64,000 bases of DNA from CAYQCN01 sp964415975 (GCA_964415975.1 CAYQCN010000001.1:22388-86387); one strand, 5' to 3'; counted from the stretch's first letter, positions 8,618-15,795 are shown. Notes: generated by a model not told the origin, from the letters alone. Numbers and translations: made by a program.

Positions 8618-8714
8618 GCCCTGGTATCGACCACGACCAAAGACACTTTCATTTTGAATATGTCTACCTCGGTAGCTAATTAAGCCGATAAGGCTGCTAC
8701 TGTCTTTGGCGTAC
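8618..8714 (-). promoter_or_regulatory. Ribosomal protein L10 leader (RNA autoregulatory element)
   Basis: The transcript between the promoter and rplJ holds the conserved core of the L10 leader: CCAAAGACAGTAG near the 5' end, GCTACCGAGGTAG in the middle and TGTCTTTGG closing the helix. These blocks match the known L10-binding kink-turn RNA of many bacteria. A run of six T follows just downstream (8612-8617), so attenuation as well as translational control is possible. Confidence 0.85.
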
Positions 8715-8722
8715 CTAATTAA

Positions 8723-8752
8723 ACTATAATATAATAAATCAATAAGTGTCAA
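8723..8752 (-). promoter_or_regulatory. Sigma70-type promoter of rplJ-rplL
   Basis: -35 TTGACA (8747-8752), 18-bp spacer, -10 TATAGT (8723-8728). It directly precedes the L10 leader, and the position fits transcription starting at about 8716. Confidence 0.8.
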
Positions 8753-8796
8753 TTACTTACTATGTTATTTAGCTTGCAATAAGACAGAAAGGCCAT

Positions 8797-9438
8797 ATGG
8801 AAGGAAGAAGCAACACAGGCAGTACAGAAAATATATCAGAGCTTAAGTCAAGAATTGCTCAGCTTGAGAATGAAATGTCACGCTTACAGGCCGAGAATGA
8901 GCAATTAAAACGAGATGCGTATTACGATAAATTGACAGGATTATACAACAGAGCAATGTTTGGCAAGTTGTTGGATCAGGAATGGTCAGAAATCGAAAGA
9001 GAAGAAGTAGACACAGGAGAGGCTGTGCCGTTCAGTCTGCTGTATATGGATTTGGATGATTTTAAAGCTGTTAACGACAACTATGGACATCCTGCTGGAG
9101 ATGATGTGCTAAGAAGTATAGGCCAAGCTATAGATGGGCAAACAAGACAGAGTGATTTTGCCTGCCGAATTGGCGGCGATGAGTTTGTTATGGCTTTACC
9201 TAGCACAAGCGCCGATGGTGCATTGGAAGTCGCAAATAAACTGCTGGGCTCCTTTAGCGAGCTTGATTTGGATTTTGGACATCAGATTCCCAAGCCAGGA
9301 CTAAGCATTGGCATCGGTACTCATAAACATGGCGAGAAGCCTGACAAGCTACTTTCTGAGGCAGATACTGCCTTGCTGTCAGCTAAAAAGGCTGGCAAGG
9401 GTGGGATTGTTCATTTTGATGCAATCAAAGATCTATAA
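8797..9438 (+). CDS. GGDEF-domain protein, probable diguanylate cyclase
   Basis: 213-aa soluble protein. Residues 14-42 form a coiled coil (ISELKSRIAQLENEMSRLQA), followed by a complete GGDEF domain: DKLTGLYNRAMF, the metal-binding block YMDLDDFKAVNDNYGH, and the active site RIGGDEF with all signature residues. An RxxD inhibitory site (RQSD) stands five residues before GGDEF, as in product-inhibited cyclases. No sensory or membrane domain is present, so dimerisation through the coiled coil may set activity. Predicted reaction: 2 GTP to c-di-GMP. It is divergently oriented from rplJ. Confidence 0.88.
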   Translation: MEGRSNTGSTENISELKSRIAQLENEMSRLQAENEQLKRDAYYDKLTGLYNRAMFGKLLDQEWSEIEREEVDTGEAVPFSLLYMDLDDFKAVNDNYGHPAGDDVLRSIGQAIDGQTRQSDFACRIGGDEFVMALPSTSADGALEVANKLLGSFSELDLDFGHQIPKPGLSIGIGTHKHGEKPDKLLSEADTALLSAKKAGKGGIVHFDAIKDL

Positions 9439-9440
9439 TG

Positions 9441-9469
9441 TTGACAAACGTTAATAAATAAGGTAAATT
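9441..9469 (+). promoter_or_regulatory. Promoter of a structured RNA
   Basis: -35 TTGACA (9441-9446), 17-bp spacer, -10 TAAATT (9464-9469), starting 2 bp after the GGDEF stop. Transcription would begin near 9475, at the edge of the RNA described next. Confidence 0.6.
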
Positions 9470-9470
9470 C

Positions 9471-9635
9471 CAGCCCATGAACGCAGCTTCATTTCAAAGC
9501 CACAAATTTACACTGTCAGCAATTGTGCAACTGTTAGTGCTGATTATCAGGCGTTGTGATATGGGCTGAAGCCGTTTAATAACAAGACAAAAGATAAAAT
9601 CGGACTTCAGCAAAAGTAAGTCCGATTTTTATTTT
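9471..9635 (+). ncRNA. Candidate structured RNA with intrinsic terminator (sRNA or riboswitch-like leader)
   Basis: No coding frame. The region is closed by CAGCCCAT (9471-9478) pairing with ATGGGCTG (9561-9568) and, inside it, AACGC (9480-9484) with GCGTT (9551-9555). An internal hairpin pairs TCAGCA with TGCTGA. It ends in a strong terminator (9596-9635). The segment GCTGAAG (9565-9571) can pair either within the closing helix or with CTTCAGC (9605-9611) in the terminator left arm and loop, an arrangement like a transcription-attenuating riboswitch. Not recognised as a known family; 6S-like and cis-regulatory readings are both open. If the predicted transcription start (about 9475) is right, part of the closing helix would be lost. 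Confidence 0.5.
9596..9635 (+). terminator. Rho-independent terminator
   Basis: 12-bp perfect stem AAAATCGGACTT / AAGTCCGATTTT with a 10-nt loop, then TATTTT. It ends the structured RNA and would also stop read-through from the GGDEF gene. Confidence 0.9.
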
Positions 9636-9692
9636 AGAGTTGCGGGTAGCAGTACAAGCTATTACCCGGAGCTCTAAGAATTAGAAAGCTCC

Positions 9693-9715
9693 CCTGAAGG
9701 TAATTATCTTTCAGG
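9693..9715 (+). promoter_or_regulatory. Hairpin overlapping the Shine-Dalgarno region of the orphan ORF
   Basis: CCTGAAGG (9693-9700) pairs with CTTTCAGG (9708-9715; one G-U pair) around a 7-nt loop. The right arm overlaps the AGGA that would serve the TTG start at 9719, so the fold could mask initiation. If the ORF starts at the downstream ATG codons the hairpin is only a 5' leader structure. Confidence 0.35.
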
Positions 9716-9718
9716 ACC

Positions 9719-10123
9719 TTGACAGACTACGAGAGGATGATGGATATGGCCATCGATATGCAAACTCGTGAAGCACTCGCGGTGCGACACAAGATCGACC
9801 CAAAGCAGGTCACGAGTACGCAGGCGCGTGCGCTGCTAGCTCGGGAGCGTATTCCCGATTTCTGCCGCAAGCTGGTAGGCAATCTCGATGCAGGGGGTGT
9901 ACTGACAGAGCGTGACGTCATGCTGCTGTACAACGAGTACAGGCAATACTTCTCTGGGAAGCGGCCATTTCGTTGCAGCCCTGATCTGGTATCTGCTGTA
10001 CACGGGTGGAACCAAGAGGCTGCACTGTCGTACTTGCTTTACCTCAGCGAACCGACCAATGTAAACCGCCGCAAGGTTCACGAGATGCTTGTTGAGCTTT
10101 GTGCGATGAGCTGTCGCTCCTAA
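9719..10123 (+). CDS. Orphan ORF of unknown function, atypical composition
   Basis: 134 codons if started at the TTG (9719); ATG codons at 9737, 9740 and 9746 are alternatives, and GAGAGG (9731-9736) would serve the one at 9746. The protein is charged and mostly helical, with no signal peptide or membrane segment and no motif I recognise; it includes HKIDPKQVTSTQARALLARE, DFCRKLVGNLDAGG and four Cys in total. The DNA is visibly richer in G and C and uses codons such as CTG, GCG and CGT that neighbours use little, suggesting transfer. It stands between a structured RNA and a cluster of long hairpins, so it may be cargo of a small mobile unit. That it is translated is likely but not certain. 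Confidence 0.5.
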   Translation: MTDYERMMDMAIDMQTREALAVRHKIDPKQVTSTQARALLARERIPDFCRKLVGNLDAGGVLTERDVMLLYNEYRQYFSGKRPFRCSPDLVSAVHGWNQEAALSYLLYLSEPTNVNRRKVHEMLVELCAMSCRS

Positions 10124-10191
10124 GCAGAGGTCTACATCTGCTCTCCCGAGCACATCCAGTGATCAAAAGCTATATGTGGGCAATCCTCACG

Positions 10192-10336
10192 TGTAGCCTA
10201 GCTACAAACATCGATATTTGTTCATGAGCGATCCTCTGAACAATGAAATCGATGTTGCTCCGGGGTGGTCGGGTGCGAAAGTACGGTGTACGCTTACGTA
10301 TGAAAGATCCATACGTCACACCGACCGACCACCCCG
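10192..10336. repeat. Three consecutive inverted repeats
   Basis: Hairpin A: TGTAGC / GCTACA with a 3-nt loop (10192-10206). Hairpin B: AACATCGAT / ATCGATGTT outer arms and TTGTTCA / TGAACAA inner arms (10207-10256). Hairpin C: 12-bp CGGGGTGGTCGG / CCGACCACCCCG, then CGGTGT / ACACCG, then ACGTATG / CATACGT (10261-10336), with nearly all unpaired bases on the left arm. No T-tract follows, so these are not ordinary terminators. The noncoding stretch 10124-10431 holds nothing else I can identify; 10340-10431 is AT-rich and plain. Confidence 0.75.
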
Positions 10337-10431
10337 ACCAAACTGGGCGTACTGTGCCATAGCTTAAACAGCTCTATCCCTACTCTCGTAGTCTTATTTT
10401 TTACCTTGTATTGTATATTGTCTTTTAATTA

Positions 10432-12120
10432 TCAACTACGCCCTAGAATTTCATCTACATTGTTTGGGTTCGGTCGATTGATGTTGGGCAACATGGGGCT
10501 CAAATAAGGATCATCGCGAAGCTGATCAAGCATCTCATAGACTGCATTTCGATAGCCATAATCGCCGCCGAGAGAAATGCGCAAGCTGGCTAGGTAGTTC
10601 ATTTGTGTCACCGGTCCGCTGATGTGCATCTTCATTTGATGCCCTAGTGGCAACAAATTGATAATGGCGCCGGCAGAATCAGGTACAGTACGTTTTAATT
10701 CATCATACAGAGAATAGATTTGCTCATAGTGGGCTTGGATATCTGCACTCCATTCGTCTTTAAATGCTTCTAGATATTCTGCATTGTGCAGTTGGAAATT
10801 CTGATTGAAACCGGCATAGACGATGGCGTCTAGGTTGTGTCCTTCAAGCGCTGGCACCAGTCTGCCTGCTGCTCGATGACGATTCAAATCACGCAGGTAT
10901 GCTTGTGCTGTTTCAAGTACAAACAGTGAGCCACGAACATCGCCAGGATTCCTCATCAAATCATGGTGCATATGATCTTGCAGCATGATACGCCCCATTT
11001 CTGCCCGTGAGTCATCATCAAGACTAGACAGATACCGAAGGGCTGCGCGTTCATCTAGCTGCGGGTGTAAAGTCGTGATATAGCTTAAAGCCAGCTGTTC
11101 TCCATAGCTGGAAAAGTCAGTGATTTCCAAAAGTTTTACTTTTGTAGGCTCCTCATCCCTCGTTTCAACCTGTGCCAGCTCATCGAAACGCTGATCAGAC
11201 TCTAAGAAAGCTGCTAGTTCACCTAAGTTGTTGGCAAGAGTGTCTTTGCCCTCGCTGTATTTAGTCAGGGCACTTAGCTCGGCTTGCAAGTCTTGAGCTT
11301 CATCGTAGTCTTTCAGGCGAAGTAATGTATGCAGCTGATCTCCAAGCTCTTCGTGTTGAACATCGCCGCTACTCCGCAGCTGTGAGATCATATCTACCCA
11401 GCTACGAGTCGAGGAGAGCATGGTCATTGATGTCTGCGCTCCAATCGGCAACCAGAAACGGCTAACGTCTAACGTTCTGGCTGTGACAGTGCTGTTTGGC
11501 ACTTTGGTTTCAGGGTCAGTATTAGCATGCAAATATTCACGAAGCGCTTCCTCAAGTTTCGGCGTCCATTTATGATACATTTGAGTACTGTTCTCTTGCA
11601 CCGCTTCCCACTGTCTACTCAAGCTTTCCATTTGCAACTGATCCATATATTCACTGTCGACAAACTTCTCAAGTGGCGCTACGCCGAGATTATCCAACTC
11701 GACATACCGTGTCGACAGCTCTTGCCCGCCTCCGACACTAGTATGATTAAACATCCAAAAAGCTTGATGCATCGGGATGCGATTCATAAATATCATTGCT
11801 GGCGACATATCAGCAACCGATGCATGGCCATAACTGACAAAGACTTTAGCCAGTTTTTCGCTCGCATTTTGCGCCTGGTAGACCTGCCTATATATATCTG
11901 GGTATGAGTCAGCACTTCGTGAAGTTCTTGCACCCACCCATGCCATAAGTGTATGTACATCAACATTATCATTAAATTCAGCCAGCGTGGTCTGCACTTG
12001 GCTTTCATGGTCTGTCAGAGTGAACAGACGAACGCCAGTATCATCAGTTTCGGTCCGCTCCAATTCATAGTGCTCGGGCAATTTTGGCTTTTGCTCAGGA
12101 GTGTTTTGTGTCTCGCTCAT
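10432..12120 (-). CDS. thyX: Double-length FAD-dependent thymidylate synthase (ThyX-like)
   Basis: 562 aa, about twice the usual ThyX length (220-250). ThyX makes dTMP from dUMP using methylene-THF and FAD. The N half (about 50-260) has SYGHAS (96-101), then GGGQELSTRYVEL (130-142) where ThyX has SxNExSxRY, and LPIGAQT...STRSW matching the LPLN...NARSL block; the RHR triad is missing (FWMFNH). The C half (about 340-540) has NRHRAAGR with RHR (414-416) and LPLGHQM but lacks the SxNE part. The two halves look like a duplicated ThyX whose motifs have been divided between copies. It overlaps tmk by 4 bp in a dTTP operon. Confidence 0.85.
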   Translation of the reverse strand: MSETQNTPEQKPKLPEHYELERTETDDTGVRLFTLTDHESQVQTTLAEFNDNVDVHTLMAWVGARTSRSADSYPDIYRQVYQAQNASEKLAKVFVSYGHASVADMSPAMIFMNRIPMHQAFWMFNHTSVGGGQELSTRYVELDNLGVAPLEKFVDSEYMDQLQMESLSRQWEAVQENSTQMYHKWTPKLEEALREYLHANTDPETKVPNSTVTARTLDVSRFWLPIGAQTSMTMLSSTRSWVDMISQLRSSGDVQHEELGDQLHTLLRLKDYDEAQDLQAELSALTKYSEGKDTLANNLGELAAFLESDQRFDELAQVETRDEEPTKVKLLEITDFSSYGEQLALSYITTLHPQLDERAALRYLSSLDDDSRAEMGRIMLQDHMHHDLMRNPGDVRGSLFVLETAQAYLRDLNRHRAAGRLVPALEGHNLDAIVYAGFNQNFQLHNAEYLEAFKDEWSADIQAHYEQIYSLYDELKRTVPDSAGAIINLLPLGHQMKMHISGPVTQMNYLASLRISLGGDYGYRNAVYEMLDQLRDDPYLSPMLPNINRPNPNNVDEILGRS

Positions 12121-12854
12121 ACTGACCTCTCTTGATTATTAATTAATGGCTCTATAACTTGCCAAATTAGATCGTTGATCTCCTCTTTAGTCATTACTTG
12201 CTCGCCATCCATGCACTCTATTAGTGTGTATTGGTCAGGAAACAGTTCACATAATTGAAAGTAAACTTCTTCAGAGCGTTTGAGATGATCCTGGCTCGCC
12301 TCGTGTATATCCATGCTTTTACCGTTGAGATAATCACGATCTTCTTTATCTTCGATTAACTTGGATGCTACAGCAGCCGGGATATGTAAAACGATATTTC
12401 TATCAGGCCTAGGGATACCCAATATAGTGAATTCATACTCATCGAGCCATGCGAAATATTTAGCACGCTCTTCGCTGTCTGAAATCTTACCTCCCTGATG
12501 GGCCATATTAGAGCCAACGTAGCGATTAGCAATTACCAGTTTGCCGGCTTCGAGTTCAGATTGAATATTGCTAGAAGCTGCAAATCTATCCAGCGCAAAA
12601 AAGGTGGATGCCCTGTACGGTCCCACCTCTTCTTCAGAACCAAATTCACCATTTAAATACTGCTCCACAAAATAAGCCGAAGTCTCTCCATATTGTGGAA
12701 AGTCAAATTCCGCAACTTCACACCCATGACTTGATGCCCGGCTTAGTAGTATTTCATGCTGAGTACCTTTGCCGGTTCCGTCAATGCCATCTATCACCAC
12801 AAAAGCTCCGGAGCTTTCGAAACTATAAGTGTCACTCGAATTGGACAATGTCAT
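12117..12854 (-). CDS. tmk: dTMP kinase
   Basis: 245-aa P-loop kinase converting dTMP to dTDP. Walker A IDGIDGTGKGTQ near residues 22-33, the DR-type motif FFALDRFAAS, and NRYVGSNMAHQGGKI matching the TMP-binding NRYxxSxxAxQ motif. Its position between dcd and thyX, with start and stop overlaps on both sides, supports thymidylate rather than other nucleotide kinases. It is somewhat longer than the usual 205-215 aa, with insertions after the LID region. Confidence 0.92.
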   Translation of the reverse strand: MTLSNSSDTYSFESSGAFVVIDGIDGTGKGTQHEILLSRASSHGCEVAEFDFPQYGETSAYFVEQYLNGEFGSEEEVGPYRASTFFALDRFAASSNIQSELEAGKLVIANRYVGSNMAHQGGKISDSEERAKYFAWLDEYEFTILGIPRPDRNIVLHIPAAVASKLIEDKEDRDYLNGKSMDIHEASQDHLKRSEEVYFQLCELFPDQYTLIECMDGEQVMTKEEINDLIWQVIEPLINNQERSV

Positions 12855-13681
12855 TATTTTGCTCCTCGTATTTTATAATCTTCGTCAATTGTCAGCGGGC
12901 GCGGCTTTTGGACTTCATCATTGTAAGCTTTAGGAAGCATCATGTCCGGTCGCCAATTTCGAATTTCATCTTCAAGAGATTTTTGGTTATGGTAGTATTT
13001 GCCTTTATCGGCATAATTGGAAGATGTCTGACCAGTATGAATGAAGACAATCTGAGCTATCCTCATGCCTACCGGTAGTGGAATAATCTCTGAATTATCA
13101 TTTTGGATTTCCATTGTCCAACGACTTTTATAGCCAGGATCGCCCCATCCGGCATCTTTACACACAACCACACCATTGCGACCGGTAGTAGAGCGAGCTT
13201 GCATCTGGGTAGTACCCGGAGGATTGATACCTATAAATTCATGGGTGTGAGCTAGTATTCGTTCGTTTGGGTTAAGCAATATAATCGGATGATCTGGCGC
13301 TATATTTGAGAATGGCTTTAATCCACGTTTAGCCACCAGCTCTTCGTGTGGTGTGGCTTGCTTGGCTTCGTACTCAAAGTAGCGAAGGACATCTTCAGGG
13401 TCAAACGGATTGTATACCGGTTTGTTCTGAATGCGATCGGTTGTAAAAAAATACTCACCCAGTCGCACATCATAGCTACTGCCACTGAGATTTTCTTCTT
13501 CAAAAGGAAATATTCGAATGTGCCCCTCTGAGAGTGCATGTTTGATTTCCATGTCGCTATAGACACCAGATCCAATAAATTCAGATGGATCATAATCGGC
13601 ATTGACTTCAGCATAACGCGACACTTCCTCGCCGAGTCCATGCATTTTTAGTAACGATTCTCTATTCTCAAAACTCTCCAT
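12854..13681 (-). CDS. dcd: dCTP deaminase/dUTPase family protein
   Basis: 275-aa member of the trimeric dUTPase/dCTP deaminase fold. Seen: SSYDVRLGEYF (DxRLG motif), QARSTTGRNGV (matching the GRSSxxRxG catalytic loop), DAGWGDPGYKSRWTMEI (matching IDPGxxGxxT/L) and PVGMRIAQIVF. An N-terminal extension of about 35 residues and an Arg/Pro-rich tail are unusual. It would supply dUMP, directly or via dUTP, to ThyX. Whether it is a mono-functional deaminase or a bifunctional DCD-DUT enzyme cannot be told here. The start overlaps nothing; the stop shares one base with tmk. Confidence 0.85.
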   Translation of the reverse strand: MESFENRESLLKMHGLGEEVSRYAEVNADYDPSEFIGSGVYSDMEIKHALSEGHIRIFPFEEENLSGSSYDVRLGEYFFTTDRIQNKPVYNPFDPEDVLRYFEYEAKQATPHEELVAKRGLKPFSNIAPDHPIILLNPNERILAHTHEFIGINPPGTTQMQARSTTGRNGVVVCKDAGWGDPGYKSRWTMEIQNDNSEIIPLPVGMRIAQIVFIHTGQTSSNYADKGKYYHNQKSLEDEIRNWRPDMMLPKAYNDEVQKPRPLTIDEDYKIRGAK

Positions 13682-13789
13682 ACTAACTACCGTTTACTAG
13701 ATAGAGTATGGCACCATTAATGGCCTATCAGCAAGCATAAATTCGATGCTATATACTATGTGTGTGAAACAACCAAGTAGTCTATAAAG

Positions 13790-14731
13790 CTATGAAGAAA
13801 GTGAAGATACATCTAACTTTACAGCTGGACTCATAGTGGCATTCAGTGAGACTTTTTGGATGTAGGCGCCTTTTAGGGAACTTGGCTTTTGGTTTAATAC
13901 AGATGCATGCATTGCGTCAAAATTTTCTTTTAGCTTGTTGACGCCGAAGCTAGCCTTACCGATAATTTGATGTATGTTGCCGTAACGGTCTACACGATAT
14001 TCTATGCGACCAGCTTTGAGCTCTTTTACTGTTTGAGCAACGTTTGAGGTTACTGTGCCGGCTTTAGGGCTTGGCATCAGTCCTTGCGGGCCTAGGTTTT
14101 TAGCAAATTTAGATAAATCCTTCATAGCATCTGGGTGGGCTACTAAGATATCAAAATCAATAATGTTGTCATTGAGTTGATTGATAATTTTGTCATAACC
14201 ATAAAGATCCGCTCCTGCCGACTTTATAGCCTCAGAATCTGAATCGGGTGCTATAGCTGCAACTTTTTGAGTTTTGCCTGATCCATTTGGCAATATTACG
14301 GTATCCCGCACCAGTTGATCTGCCTGGCGAGGATCAACATTCAGGTTAAAATGAACTTCAATCGATGGATCAAAATTTACCGTTGCTGTCTTGACGACTA
14401 AGCTGATGGCTTCCTCAAGTGCGTACTCTTTGGTTTTATCTAGCTGATCGTTTGCTGCACGGTAGCGTTTGCTTTTGCGCTCAACTCGGAGTCGCGGTGG
14501 ATGTACAGTTTGCTTAGGCTTCTTATCTTCCTCTGTCTTCTCAGTAGTCTTACTGGATTCGAGTTCTTCAGCTTCGGACTTTTCTGCCTCTTCTTGGCTC
14601 GTTAAATACTCAAAAACGGCACTTCGCAAGTCATCAGCTCGTGAGTAATCATCCGGATTTAAACCGTATTCTGCGGCTAACTCATTGAGCTCGCCTCTTT
14701 TCATCTGCTTTATTTCGCTTGTCGTAGGCAT
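13790..14731 (-). CDS. rplA: 50S ribosomal protein L1 with N-terminal extension
   Basis: 313 aa versus about 230 for typical L1. Residues about 85-313 are the L1 core (EEAISLVVKTATVNFDPSIE, the FDILVAHPDAMKDL block and LGPQGLMPSPKAGTV). Residues 1-45 look like a SAP/Rho-N-type helical domain (KRGELNELAAEYGLNPDDYS), joined by a Glu/Lys-rich linker (about 46-80). L1 forms the mobile stalk at the E site and represses its own operon. It is the last gene of secE-nusG-rplK-rplA; 13682-13789 downstream is AT-rich and contains only a weak candidate promoter for dcd. Confidence 0.95.
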   Translation of the reverse strand: MPTTSEIKQMKRGELNELAAEYGLNPDDYSRADDLRSAVFEYLTSQEEAEKSEAEELESSKTTEKTEEDKKPKQTVHPPRLRVERKSKRYRAANDQLDKTKEYALEEAISLVVKTATVNFDPSIEVHFNLNVDPRQADQLVRDTVILPNGSGKTQKVAAIAPDSDSEAIKSAGADLYGYDKIINQLNDNIIDFDILVAHPDAMKDLSKFAKNLGPQGLMPSPKAGTVTSNVAQTVKELKAGRIEYRVDRYGNIHQIIGKASFGVNKLKENFDAMHASVLNQKPSSLKGAYIQKVSLNATMSPAVKLDVSSLSS

Positions 14732-14752
14732 AGTTTATTCTCCTTTCATGGT

Positions 14753-14774
14753 AAAAACGTGCTCGCCTCAGCAC
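14753..14774 (-). promoter_or_regulatory. Hairpin and T-run between rplK and rplA
   Basis: GTGCT / AGCAC stem followed by GTTTTT on the minus strand, about 25-45 bp before the rplA start, next to TGATGGGAG. It could be a weak attenuator or an L1-binding site. The stem is short, so this is tentative. Confidence 0.3.
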
Positions 14775-14801
14775 TCCCATCAATTTAGTTTATGGCCTTC
14801 A

Positions 14802-15230
14802 CTATCCTTCTATTTCGACGCCCATACTGCGCGCCGATCCGGCTACTATTCGTTTTGCTTGTTCGATGTCATCTGTGTTCATATCAGGTAATTTCTCTTC
14901 AGCAATTTCAGTCAGCTGCTCTTGTGTGAGGCTGCCTACTTTTGTTTTATTAGGCTCTCCAGAAGCTTTGTCTATGCCGAGTTTTTCACGGATAATATCA
15001 TCTGTAGGCTGACCTTTGACTTTAAAGTCGAAGGTTCGGTCTTCATATATGGTTACATAAACCGGCAAATTACCTTTCATCTCCTTGGTCTGTTCATTGA
15101 ATGGATTAATAAATTCCATCATATTTACACCATATTGGCCCAATATCGATCCTACTGGTGGCGCTGGTGTAGCCTGGCCGGCAGGAATTTTCATCTTTAT
15201 ATTGGCAATTACTTCTTTTTTATCAGCCAT
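14802..15230 (-). CDS. rplK: 50S ribosomal protein L11
   Basis: 142 aa, the normal length. N-terminal domain with the proline-rich GQATPAPPVGSILGQYGVN (the thiostrepton/L11 switch region), MEFINPFNEQT, and C-terminal rRNA-binding domain ending GSARSMGVEIEG. It forms the base of the GTPase-associated centre with L10 and L7/L12. It lies 10 bp after nusG. Confidence 0.98.
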   Translation of the reverse strand: MADKKEVIANIKMKIPAGQATPAPPVGSILGQYGVNMMEFINPFNEQTKEMKGNLPVYVTIYEDRTFDFKVKGQPTDDIIREKLGIDKASGEPNKTKVGSLTQEQLTEIAEEKLPDMNTDDIEQAKRIVAGSARSMGVEIEG

Positions 15231-15240
15231 ACTTAGCTCC

Positions 15241-15786
15241 TTATACTTTTTCTACTTGTAGAGAATCGAGTTCTACGGGTGTTTCACGACCAAATATGCT
15301 TACCAAAACCTTTAGCTTGCCTTTGTGCTCGTCTACTTCGGCTACGTTGCCGTCAAACCCTTTAAACGGCCCGTCTGTAATGTTGACTGGTTGACCTTCA
15401 CTAAAGTCCATCTTAAACTTAGGCTCTTCAACACCCATTCGTTTTTTAATGGATCTAATTTCATCGTCACTTACAGGTATTGGCTCACCATCACTACCTA
15501 CAAATCCGGTAACATTTGGAGTGTTTCGAACAGCGTACCAAGAGTCCTCACTTAGCACCATCTCAACTAGCACATAACCTTGAAAAATCTTCTTTTCTAC
15601 AACTTTTCGTTTGCCGTTTTTTATTTCTATCTGCTTCTCTTTCGGCACAATAACGTCAAATATCTTGTCGGCCAGATCAAGCGCCTCAGTACGCTGGGTG
15701 ATGTTTTCTTTTACCTTATCCTCATAGCCAGAATAAGTGTGTATTGCATACCATTGTTTTTCGGGGTTAGTTTCGACTTTGCTCAT
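15241..15786 (-). CDS. nusG: Transcription elongation factor NusG
   Basis: 181 aa: NGN domain (KQWYAIHTYSGYEDKVKENI, FQGYVLVEMVLSEDSWYAVR) and C-terminal KOW domain (GPFKGFDGNVAEVDEHKGKL). It binds RNA polymerase and couples it to Rho or the ribosome. Neighbours secE and rplK are the classic order, with 9-10 bp spacers. Confidence 0.97.
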   Translation of the reverse strand: MSKVETNPEKQWYAIHTYSGYEDKVKENITQRTEALDLADKIFDVIVPKEKQIEIKNGKRKVVEKKIFQGYVLVEMVLSEDSWYAVRNTPNVTGFVGSDGEPIPVSDDEIRSIKKRMGVEEPKFKMDFSEGQPVNITDGPFKGFDGNVAEVDEHKGKLKVLVSIFGRETPVELDSLQVEKV

Positions 15787-15795
15787 TGCAATCTC

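Noticed and set aside
8591..8752. N-terminal extension of L10 (54 extra codons)
   Set aside because: The stretch encodes the L10 leader RNA and the promoter, and the ATG at 8590 has a good ribosome-binding site and matches the family start.
9471..9635. 6S RNA
   Set aside because: The closing helix and size are compatible, but I cannot place the conserved open-complex-like central bubble, and the competing pairing with the terminator points to a cis-acting element. Left open in the annotation.
10192..10336. Integron attC site for the orphan ORF
   Set aside because: The size and one-sided bulges are suggestive, but the ends do not match the RYYYAAC / GTTRRRY core sites and no integrase is seen.
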